From Verrucomicrobiia bacterium (GTDB lineage Bacteria > Verrucomicrobiota > Verrucomicrobiia > Limisphaerales > Palsa-1400), in NCBI GenBank assembly GCA_025934545.1, contig JAICXV010000187.1, forward strand, positions 1 to 5,743: a stretch of DNA of 5,743 bases, given 5' to 3'. Both the position numbers and the translations under genes were made by a program. Below, piece after piece: positions 1-5,524 of the stretch. Position 1 is the first letter of the stretch, and every line of letters starts with the position of its first letter. The notes beneath the pieces are model-generated. The model saw only the letters and a program-made list of their open reading frames with translations, searched no databases and was not told the origin of the DNA.

Positions 1-1
1 A

Positions 2-79
2 ACCAAGCTGACCAAGGCCAGCACGCCGCCCACAGCGACCGCTCCCGTGTCAGCCGGCCCGCCGCGAAAGAAGAAATAG
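2..79 (+). CDS. yidC: C-terminal end of probable YidC membrane insertase (partial)
   Basis: Only the last 25 codons and a TAG stop are present; the rest lies left of the window. The visible tail is low in complexity (Thr, Pro, Ala) and ends in a basic Arg-Lys-Lys-Lys cluster. Many YidC/Oxa1 proteins finish with such a positively charged cytoplasmic tail that helps dock ribosomes. The main argument is context: a jag/khpB gene starts 59 bp downstream on the same strand, and yidC-jag is a conserved pair in many bacteria. YidC inserts proteins into the inner membrane with or without SecYEG. Base 1 is the last base of the preceding codon. The tail has no diagnostic motif, so the identity is inferred from synteny. 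Confidence 0.5.
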   Translation, partial: TKLTKASTPPTATAPVSAGPPRKKK

Positions 80-84
80 CCTGA

Positions 85-112
85 TTGACCTTCGAAGCGT
101 AATCGCTATATT
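85..112 (+). promoter_or_regulatory. Sigma70-like promoter for the jag gene
   Basis: TTGACC at 85-90 (five of six bases of the -35 consensus) and TATATT at 107-112 (five of six of the -10 consensus) are separated by 16 bp. The expected transcription start is near 119, giving a leader of about 20 nt before the ATG at 139. It would let jag be expressed apart from yidC. No experimental support is available, and promoter-like matches occur by chance. Confidence 0.45.
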
Positions 113-138
113 CGCGGCTGCTTTAACTCACTGACTTT

Positions 139-588
139 ATGCCAGCTCAACCGAAAGCAACTCTGGAACGGCTCCTCAAAGAGCTGGGGTTCGATGCCAC
201 CGTTGAAGAACATACTCTCGAAGACGGCATTTTCCTCGACGTCAAAACCGAGGACTCCGGTCGCCTCATCGGTCGCCAGGGCCAAACTCTTTCGGACCTT
301 CAATATCTCGTCAACCGCATCCTGTTCCAACAGGACCAAAACGTCGCTAAGGTCACGGTCGACGTGGGCGGTTATCGCGCGAAAGCCCGCGACACCCTCG
401 TCCAAAAAGCCCAGGCCGCCGCAGAAAAAGTTCGCCGCTGGGGCGATGTCGTTGAGCTCGAGCCCATGAGTGCCTTCGACCGCCGTATCATTTACGCCGC
501 ATTGAAAGACGCGCCCGGCATCGAAGCCAGCAGCGTGGAAGTAGAAGGCACTAATAAAAAGGCAATCCTTCTGCGACCGAAACACTGA
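139..588 (+). CDS. jag: KhpB/Jag-type RNA-binding protein (KH + R3H), short form
   Basis: A 149-residue protein of the Jag/KhpB family (also called SpoIIIJ-associated or EloR), cytoplasmic single-stranded RNA-binding proteins linked in Firmicutes to cell elongation and envelope regulation. A KH domain of the Jag type spans about residues 30-78, with the GxxG loop at G45-R-Q-G48 followed by a TLSDLQYLVNR helix. An R3H domain fills about residues 85-149, with the characteristic LEPMSAFDRRII stretch. The N-terminal Jag_N domain of the roughly 208-residue Bacillus protein is absent. The R3H signature R-x3-H reads R115-R-I-I-Y119, so the histidine is replaced by tyrosine. The ATG at 139 has no clear Shine-Dalgarno but sits just before the first helix of the KH unit. 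It lies directly after probable yidC, its usual partner. Confidence 0.88.
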   Translation: MPAQPKATLERLLKELGFDATVEEHTLEDGIFLDVKTEDSGRLIGRQGQTLSDLQYLVNRILFQQDQNVAKVTVDVGGYRAKARDTLVQKAQAAAEKVRRWGDVVELEPMSAFDRRIIYAALKDAPGIEASSVEVEGTNKKAILLRPKH

Positions 589-700
589 AAGCTCCAAACC
601 CCAAACACCAAGCACCAGAGAAGCTCCAAAGGTGTATTCTGTAACTGAAGTGTGGTGATTGAAGTTTCTCTGGATTTTTGATGTTGGATGTTGGAGCTTT
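588..700. repeat. Long imperfect palindrome, intergenic repeat element of verrucomicrobial type
   Basis: The left arm (588-628) and right arm (660-700) are reverse complements over about 41 bp with roughly 14 mismatches, around a loop of about 31 nt. The outer ends AAAGCTCCAA and TTGGAGCTTT match perfectly over 10 bp, and an inner CCAGAGAA/TTCTCTGG block also pairs perfectly. The arms are built from CCAA- and CACC-rich words. In both minus-strand frames the element translates into a Trp/Leu/Val-rich string (LVLGVWGLEL, LWCLVFGVWSF), which I recall as the hallmark of spurious proteins annotated over such repeats in Verrucomicrobiota. It is probably a dispersed REP- or MITE-like element. No transposase or clear target-site duplication is seen. 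Confidence 0.7.
693..696 (+). promoter_or_regulatory. Shine-Dalgarno GGAG that decides the GTG start
   Basis: GGAG at 693-696 lies 9 nt before GTG 706. The upstream in-frame ATG (688) lies before this site and could not use it. The GGAG is part of the right arm of the palindrome, so pairing with the left arm would hide it. Confidence 0.5.
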
Positions 701-705
701 TTTCC

Positions 706-1032
706 GTGGCCATCTTCTACGAATGCCAACGCTGCACCGCCTGCTGTCGCTGGCCTGGAAACGTTCGCGTGAGCGAGACCGAAATCGCCGCGTTGGCAAA
801 GTTCAAAGGCCTTTCCGAATTCGATTTCATCCAAAAATACACCCGTTTGCACACTGATAAGCGCGGCTTGTCGCTGGTCGAAAAGCCAAATCACGAATGT
901 ATTTTCCTCAATGGAATCGATTGTACCGTGCAACCAGTAAAACCTCAGCAATGCAAAGATTTTCCAAACAAATGGAACTTCCCCGGGTGGCGGGATATCT
1001 GCCAGGCGATTCCGCGCGAGATTCCTGATTAA
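706..1032 (+). CDS. YkgJ-family cysteine-cluster protein
   Basis: A small protein (108 residues from GTG 706) of the YkgJ/CxxCxxCC family, thought to bind iron or zinc; its biochemical role is unknown. The signature is near the N-terminus, C7-x2-C10-x2-C13-C14, with more cysteines at 65, 73, 83 and 99. The C-rich segment with QPVKPQQCKDFP and the WNFPGW motif matches the family's usual layout, in which eight cysteines form the metal-binding cluster. An alternative ATG at 688 would add six residues encoded by the repeat. GTG is preferred because of the GGAG 9 nt upstream, and because relatives as I recall them start just before FYECQRC. The C-terminus ends soon after the last cysteine, a little shorter than in relatives. 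The stop overlaps that of the convergent gene. Confidence 0.78.
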   Translation: MAIFYECQRCTACCRWPGNVRVSETEIAALAKFKGLSEFDFIQKYTRLHTDKRGLSLVEKPNHECIFLNGIDCTVQPVKPQQCKDFPNKWNFPGWRDICQAIPREIPD

Positions 1033-1757
1033 TTCTTCGGTTTTCCTGCCGAAGCTTGTCGCCGTGATTTATGATCGGGTAAGTCGCGCGTGTATTCTTC
1101 TCTTTTGATAGTTTCGTTTGTGACGATGTTGCCGTGTAATTCTACTGTTTTGCGATGGGTTTGAGTCGGAGCAAGCTCTTCGTCCATCCATTTTCGGATC
1201 AGAAAATCATCCTTCCCAATCCAGGCAGTTAATTGGCGCGGAACGTTTGAGGTGTCATCCCGCCGGGTGAGAACATAGCAAGGCGTGCCATTTACGTTTT
1301 CATCGTCAGATCGAACGGTGTTTCCGTGAACTGGTAGTGCGAGGTCCGCCGCAATGTTTCCCCATGCCACATTGAAAAACAGCGCCGGCACGCGACTGTC
1401 CTGGACGACTGAGGTCAGGTTGGGGAGAGGGTCGGTAGAATACTTGAGCATGTTATGGTACCAATGAACGCCGTCAGATGCGTAAGTCGTAGTTTCGACG
1501 AAGGGGTGTGGCCCTGTCGTTACGTCGATCCGATAGCAGTTTCGCCCGCCCATCAAAGTTGAGCACGAATTTGTCCAACTGTCGTTCGCGTAATTATGGA
1601 TGCACAAAGTTGTATCACGATACGTGGACAGATCCGCGTAGGCATTGCGCATCTTGTTGACGATTGTTGGGGCGGTTAGTTCGACCGCGTTGGCACAGGT
1701 GCCCGCCGCGACCAGGGACGCGACCAACAACAATTTTGCAACGGCGTGCATTTTCAT
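1029..1757 (-). CDS. Secreted LolA-like (lipoprotein-carrier fold) protein, hypothetical
   Basis: A 242-residue exported protein. The N-terminus has a classical signal peptide: basic start with M1-K2-M3, hydrophobic core at 8-19, and probable signal peptidase I cleavage after Ala24 (CANA/VELT). Cys21 is not a lipobox because Thr precedes it. The mature part begins with a helix of the type IVNKMRNAYADLSTYRDT. Later come a GTPCYVL strand (157-163) and a WIGKDDFLIRKW stretch (179-190), patterns seen in LolA/LolB-like and DUF2092-like proteins whose half-barrel binds a lipid or hydrophobic ligand. Four mature cysteines (52, 65, 74, 160) could form disulfides in the periplasm. It starts 90 nt after the hpnJ-like gene on the same strand, so it may be the last gene of that operon or have its own promoter. 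Specific function unknown. Confidence 0.6.
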   Translation of the reverse strand: MKMHAVAKLLLVASLVAAGTCANAVELTAPTIVNKMRNAYADLSTYRDTTLCIHNYANDSWTNSCSTLMGGRNCYRIDVTTGPHPFVETTTYASDGVHWYHNMLKYSTDPLPNLTSVVQDSRVPALFFNVAWGNIAADLALPVHGNTVRSDDENVNGTPCYVLTRRDDTSNVPRQLTAWIGKDDFLIRKWMDEELAPTQTHRKTVELHGNIVTNETIKREEYTRDLPDHKSRRQASAGKPKN

Positions 1758-1846
1758 ATCGGTTCGTTTGACGGCATCACTTCCGACGCAGCGCCGAATT
1801 CAGACGGGCCATGGCTGGTCTTCGACACAGCCGTGCTCCGTTTACT

Positions 1847-1852
1847 ATTATA
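1847..1852 (-). promoter_or_regulatory. Possible -10 element for the LolA-like gene
   Basis: A perfect TATAAT on the minus strand overlaps the hpnJ stop codon, about 90 nt before the ATG of the LolA-like gene. No convincing -35 hexamer lies 16-18 bp upstream and there is no extended -10, so it is a weak candidate. The rest of the 1758-1847 gap shows no terminator or other recognisable signal. Confidence 0.25.
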
Positions 1853-3317
1853 CTGCTGCAAGTTGCGGAGCAGCGGCACGTTGGGCGCGCAAGTCCGATT
1901 TCCGTTGGCGCAGGCTCTTGAAGAACTCAAATCCTTCACGGCAACGGCGGACGCAGACGTCTTTGTCTTCCAACATCGTCTTGATGATGCGCAGGATCGG
2001 TTTCGGGCGCAGGTAATAGGCGCGATAAAAACGGTCCACTTCCTCGAAGATCAAATCCTTCGGCATGCCCGGATATTCGAGCGCGCTTTGTTGGAAACCG
2101 TCGTTGTGCACGATATCGCCTTTGTCTTTCTTCGAGAACCAGCCGTTTTGACGGGCCATGTCGAACAGTTCGGTGCCCGGGTAGGGCGCCGCGAGCGAAA
2201 CTTGGATGCTGAACACGTCGAGCTCTTGCGCGAAACGGATCGTGTTTTCGATCGACTGCGGCGTCTCGATGGGTAGACCCAAAATGAACGTGCCGTGAAT
2301 GACAACGCCGGCTTTGTGGCAGGCTTTAGTGAAACGACGCATTTCGTCAGTGGTGACACCTTTTTTGATGCGCGTAAGAATGTCGTCGTTACCCGATTCG
2401 TAACCGACCAGGAACAGGCGCAGACCGGAGTCTTTGAACTGCTTGATCGTGTCATAATCGAGATTCGCGCGGCTATTGCATGACCACGTCAAACCGAGCG
2501 GCGCGAGTTTTTTGGCGATTTCGCGCGCACGCGGCAGGTTCGCGGTAAAGGTGTCGTCATCGAAGAAAAACTCCGCAACTTGCGGGAACAACTTCTTCGC
2601 ATAAGCCATTTCGGCCGCGACGTTTTCCGGCGAACGTACCCGATATTTGTGACCACCAATCGTCTGCGGCCAGAGGCAGAAGCTGCATTGAGCAGGGCAA
2701 CCGCGACCGGTGTAGAGACTGATGTATGGGTGCATCAGGTAGCCGATGAAATATTTCTCAATCTGCAGGTCGCGCTTGTAGGTGTCGATCACCCACGGCA
2801 GCACGTCCATGTTCGAAATCATTTCGCGCTCTTTGTTGTGAACGATTTTGCCTTCCGGCGTTTTGTAGGAAAGCCCATCGATTGACGAGAGCGGACGGTC
2901 TTCAGCGACTTCTTTGCAAGTGAAATCAAACTCTTTGCGACCAACCCAGTCAATTGCCGTCGACGCCTTGAGCGTTTCTGTCGGCAATACCGCAGCATGC
3001 GCTCCGACAAAACCGATCTTCGTATCCGGGCGTTGCGCCTTGATCGCTTCGGCAACTTTGCAGTCGTTTTTCAACGACGGCGTCGAAGTATTGATGATGA
3101 CATGGTCAAAGTTCAACGCCTCGGCCAGACATTGCTTGATATTCATGTCGATGGGCGGGCAATCCAGCAACTTGCTGTTCGGCGTGAGCGCCGCTGGCTG
3201 CGCCAGCCACGTCGGATACCAGTAAGACGTCACTTCGCGACGCGCCTGATAACGCGCACCGGCGCCGCCATCAAAGCCATCAAAACTTGGAGGTGAAAGG
3301 AATAGGGTCTTGCTCAT
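1848..3317 (-). CDS. hpnJ: HpnJ-like B12-binding-type radical SAM protein (hopanoid head-group synthesis)
   Basis: A 489-residue cytoplasmic radical SAM enzyme. Its N-terminus, with FDGFDGGAGARYQARRE and WYPTWLAQPAAL, matches the hopanoid-associated family HpnJ as I recall it. Residues about 1-140 form a cobalamin-binding-like Rossmann domain, but the DxHxxG motif for the lower cobalt ligand is not seen. The radical SAM core begins at C207-x3-C211-x2-C214 (4Fe-4S and SAM site), followed by WPQTIGGHKYR, FFFDDDTF (250-257) and a VGYESGN motif. Mutant studies in other bacteria implicate HpnJ in building the cyclitol ether head group of bacteriohopanepolyols, after HpnI and HpnK. Its ATG overlaps the HEPN stop codon as ATGA, implying coupled translation. 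Codons after about 445 encode a basic, Arg-rich tail of little complexity. The main doubt is exact substrate, since no squalene-hopene cyclase is in view. Confidence 0.87.
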   Translation of the reverse strand: MSKTLFLSPPSFDGFDGGAGARYQARREVTSYWYPTWLAQPAALTPNSKLLDCPPIDMNIKQCLAEALNFDHVIINTSTPSLKNDCKVAEAIKAQRPDTKIGFVGAHAAVLPTETLKASTAIDWVGRKEFDFTCKEVAEDRPLSSIDGLSYKTPEGKIVHNKEREMISNMDVLPWVIDTYKRDLQIEKYFIGYLMHPYISLYTGRGCPAQCSFCLWPQTIGGHKYRVRSPENVAAEMAYAKKLFPQVAEFFFDDDTFTANLPRAREIAKKLAPLGLTWSCNSRANLDYDTIKQFKDSGLRLFLVGYESGNDDILTRIKKGVTTDEMRRFTKACHKAGVVIHGTFILGLPIETPQSIENTIRFAQELDVFSIQVSLAAPYPGTELFDMARQNGWFSKKDKGDIVHNDGFQQSALEYPGMPKDLIFEEVDRFYRAYYLRPKPILRIIKTMLEDKDVCVRRCREGFEFFKSLRQRKSDLRAQRAAAPQLAAV

Positions 3318-3739
3318 TTGTTTGTGCCAGGTTGAATTAAAAATTGCGGTAACGAATTCTTGATCAAATCAACCAACTCGGTTGTTTGATTGCGCATCTG
3401 CTCGTAGTTGAGCCCAAGCTCTGTCATATCGTGGCCGGGATAATGTTGAAGGAAGAAATCTTCTGTCAACTCTTCTGCTAGCCCGACGAATTTGCCGAAC
3501 GCAGCATCAAAGGTTTTCGCATCACCAATCAGCTCTTCCAAGTCGTGAGTCCTGATCAATCTCCATCCTTTAGCGATGAGATACCCTTTGAGATAACGTT
3601 CCAAAGATTCTTGTAATAATTCAATACCTGCGGCGGTAAAGCCTTCGTGTTTCCAGAGCGAATCGGCTGCCTTGAGGCGGTCAGCGGCTAACAGGAACCA
3701 ATCACCCGGATTTTTTTCGTCCGTTGGCTTACGCAGCAT
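3314..3739 (-). CDS. HEPN domain protein, probable toxin-like partner of the MNT gene
   Basis: A 141-residue, mostly helical protein of the COG2250-type HEPN family. Typical features are WFLLAADRLKAADSL (14-28), the AGIELLQESLERYLKGYLIAKG helix pair (37-58), R-THDLEEL (63-70), and QHYPGHD (98-104), where HEPN proteins often have a YPD-like turn. HEPN proteins act as RNases or as helical partners of nucleotidyltransferases; paired with MNT they form HepT-MntA type toxin-antitoxin modules. The usual catalytic R-x4-6-H on the last helix is not present. R60-x4-H65 fits the pattern but is not in the usual place. The ATG at 3739 is chosen because it begins the domain; longer in-frame extension up to 4072 only shadows the MNT gene. 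It overlaps MNT by 11 nt and hpnJ by 4 nt. Confidence 0.82.
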   Translation of the reverse strand: MLRKPTDEKNPGDWFLLAADRLKAADSLWKHEGFTAAGIELLQESLERYLKGYLIAKGWRLIRTHDLEELIGDAKTFDAAFGKFVGLAEELTEDFFLQHYPGHDMTELGLNYEQMRNQTTELVDLIKNSLPQFLIQPGTNK

Positions 3740-4100
3740 AGACTTCAACGCCTTTGCCGACGATGTCTTCGTAAAACGGACTTTTGACGCGCAATCGCTC
3801 CTCGATCTGTTCTGGAGTCTTGCTGAGAAATGTAAACGACGGACGATGGCCCGGCACGTCCCAGAGCGCACGGCGAATTTCGATATTGCTCTGTTTTTCC
3901 GACGTAATTCCGGTTCGCACCACCAATAAATCGAAGTCGCTATGTTCGTCTGGTTGTCCGTAAGCATAGCTTCCAAAGAGAATAATTTTCTCTGGATGAA
4001 ACCGCTCCACGATAATACGAAGATACGGTTCGAGTTCAGCGGCAGCTTTGTGAACTGGATAACGGGGATCATGCAGCGCTGGAAACTCGACCAGTTTCAT
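3729..4100 (-). CDS. Minimal nucleotidyltransferase (MNT) domain protein, probable antitoxin-like partner
   Basis: A 123-residue member of the polymerase-beta-like minimal nucleotidyltransferase family. After a helical start comes PEKIILFGSYAYG, then G43-S44 followed by D55-x-D57, the metal-binding GSx(10)DxD signature. MNT antitoxins such as MntA transfer AMP from ATP to a tyrosine of the HEPN toxin and so silence it. The usual third acidic residue is in a later strand, eight residues before the TPEE motif; here, anchoring on TPEQIEE (95-101), the equivalent position is near Thr90 and no Asp is in the strand PSFTFL. Catalysis may therefore be weakened, or the alignment may be off. It starts 3 nt after the hpnH-like stop without a clear Shine-Dalgarno, which suggests coupled translation, and its end overlaps the HEPN start. 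Confidence 0.85.
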   Translation of the reverse strand: MKLVEFPALHDPRYPVHKAAAELEPYLRIIVERFHPEKIILFGSYAYGQPDEHSDFDLLVVRTGITSEKQSNIEIRRALWDVPGHRPSFTFLSKTPEQIEERLRVKSPFYEDIVGKGVEVYAA

Positions 4101-4103
4101 CGT

Positions 4104-5519
4104 TTATTCGGCTTTTTTATTCGCAGCAATCTTCGACAATAATTCGTCGCGTTGCGCCGTATCGCCGGACCCGCACGAACCACCTTCTTTGTGATCATGC
4201 GGCTCTTCGCGGCGTTGGAAAACAGATTGCGCGCCATTCATCGCGGCGCGCGGAGAATTGATCGCCGCCTTCGCTTCGGCAAGGTGCCCTTTGCCAATCG
4301 AAACGCCATTGAACGCGTTGACGTTTCGGCCTTCGTAATACGGCTTGGGCTTCGCGCCGAAGTTATATCGAAAATTCTTCCAGTTATCGCCGCGCTGATA
4401 GTTCGTGCCAAGCGCGCCGCTCGGGTCGTAGCCGCAATGCACCATGCAGTTTTCGCAACGATGATCTCGCGCGACGCCGTCATGCACGCCGTATTTCTCC
4501 CACTTCACTTCGCGCAACATTTCCTGGTAGCTCGGATAATGACCGTCGGTCATGAGGTAGCAGGGGGCTTTCCAACCGCGAATATTGCGTGTCGGGATTG
4601 CCCACGCCGTGCAGGTCAACTCCCGTTTGCCGGCGAGAAATTCCTGGTAAACCGGCGTGCCGAAAATTGTGAAACGTTCGCCCCACTTTTGGATATCTTT
4701 GAATTTCGCGCGGGTCATCGCGCGGGTCAGGAAAAAATCTTCGGGCTGTTTACCGAGGCGCTTGACCATGTCTTTCTTCGCCGCGTCGTAATCGTATCCG
4801 GGCGAAATCGTGTGGCCATCGACTTCCAGCGATGAAAAGAATTCGAACATTTGCTCGATTTCTTTGACCTCAGTTTCCTTGTAAACCGTCGTGTTTGTCG
4901 CGACCTGATACCCCAAAATCTTCGCCATTTTAATGGCCTCGACGCATTCCTTGAAGACGCCTTCGCGCTCAACGATCAAGTCATGCGTATATTCCAGTCC
5001 ATCGACGTGCACATTCCAATACATCCATTTCGATGGGCGAATCGTCGGGCGTCCATCGTTCTTTCCTTTACGAATCGTTTCGACGTCCTTCTCCGAAATC
5101 AATTTTTCCTCAACGAGCTTCGTCAACGTAGGCTCCAACTCCGCATTGTAGATCGAAGCGAGATAATCCTTCATCTTCTTGCGCATGAACATCCCGTTCG
5201 TGCAGACATAAACGATGCGCCCCTGTTTAAGAATGCCATCGATACATTCCTCGATCTTCGGATAAATCAACGGCTCCCCGCCGCAAATCGAAACCATCGG
5301 CGCATCGCATTCCTGCGCGGACGCCAGACAGTCCTCGAGCGACATCATGTCCTTGAGGCTCGTCGAATATTCACGGATACGCCCGCAACCGGTGCAAGTT
5401 AGATTGCACGTGTGGAGCGGCTCGAGCTGCAACACCATCGCGAATTTCGGGGTGCGCTTGAGCTTGTGTTTGACAATATGACCGGCGATTTTCGCCGATA
5501 ACGCGAGAGGGAATCGCAT
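4104..5519 (-). CDS. hpnH: HpnH-like radical SAM protein, probable adenosylhopane synthase
   Basis: A 471-residue cytoplasmic radical SAM enzyme resembling HpnH, which adds the 5'-deoxyadenosyl radical of SAM to diploptene to give adenosylhopane, the entry to side-chain-extended hopanoids. The cluster motif is C38-x3-C42-x2-C45, with GGEP at 80-83 and VCTNG at 105-109. The C-terminal DUF3463-like part carries C303, C320, C355, C358 and C362; its CENCMVHCGYD stretch is close to the HpnH motif. HpnH proteins are usually about 330-380 residues. The excess is a charged insertion at about 123-164, before WNVHVDG, and a C-terminal extension from about 370 with a His/Cys tail (HDHKEGGSCG, 441-450). 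It begins 5 nt after a lipoprotein gene and ends 3 nt before the MNT gene. Another radical SAM role is possible given these additions. Confidence 0.82.
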   Translation of the reverse strand: MRFPLALSAKIAGHIVKHKLKRTPKFAMVLQLEPLHTCNLTCTGCGRIREYSTSLKDMMSLEDCLASAQECDAPMVSICGGEPLIYPKIEECIDGILKQGRIVYVCTNGMFMRKKMKDYLASIYNAELEPTLTKLVEEKLISEKDVETIRKGKNDGRPTIRPSKWMYWNVHVDGLEYTHDLIVEREGVFKECVEAIKMAKILGYQVATNTTVYKETEVKEIEQMFEFFSSLEVDGHTISPGYDYDAAKKDMVKRLGKQPEDFFLTRAMTRAKFKDIQKWGERFTIFGTPVYQEFLAGKRELTCTAWAIPTRNIRGWKAPCYLMTDGHYPSYQEMLREVKWEKYGVHDGVARDHRCENCMVHCGYDPSGALGTNYQRGDNWKNFRYNFGAKPKPYYEGRNVNAFNGVSIGKGHLAEAKAAINSPRAAMNGAQSVFQRREEPHDHKEGGSCGSGDTAQRDELLSKIAANKKAE

Positions 5520-5524
5520 AATCT

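Larger units (their letters stand above)
588..703 (+). terminator. Possible intrinsic terminator formed by the palindrome plus T-run
   Basis: In plus-strand RNA the palindrome closes with AAAGCUCC pairing to GGAGCUUU, followed at once by six T (698-703). That is the layout of a Rho-independent terminator, and it would end the yidC-jag transcript. Only the plus direction has the T-run. The stem is long, interrupted and has a large loop, so efficiency is uncertain. Confidence 0.35.

Noticed and set aside
588..700. Insertion sequence or CRISPR-like array
   Set aside because: There is only one palindrome, no repeated units with spacers, no transposase and no clear target duplication.
688..705. 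ATG 688 as start of the ykgJ-like gene
   Set aside because: It lies inside the repeat, before the GGAG, and adds only six repeat-encoded residues. GTG 706 has correct spacing.
106..951. 281-residue open frame on the minus strand
   Set aside because: It runs antisense through jag, the palindrome and the ykgJ-like gene, and part of it is translated repeat. The plus-strand genes have clear KH/R3H and cysteine-cluster motifs.
1746..2276. 176-residue plus-strand open frame
   Set aside because: It is antisense to the hpnJ-like 3' end and shows no recognisable domain.
3740..4072. N-terminal extension of the HEPN frame to a 252-residue protein
   Set aside because: The extra 111 residues lie out of frame over the MNT gene and have no domain features. 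HEPN starts naturally at 3739.
4152..5402. Long plus-strand open frames of 227 and 183 residues
   Set aside because: They are antisense to the hpnH-like gene, Arg/Ala-rich without motifs, and explained by codon bias of the true gene.
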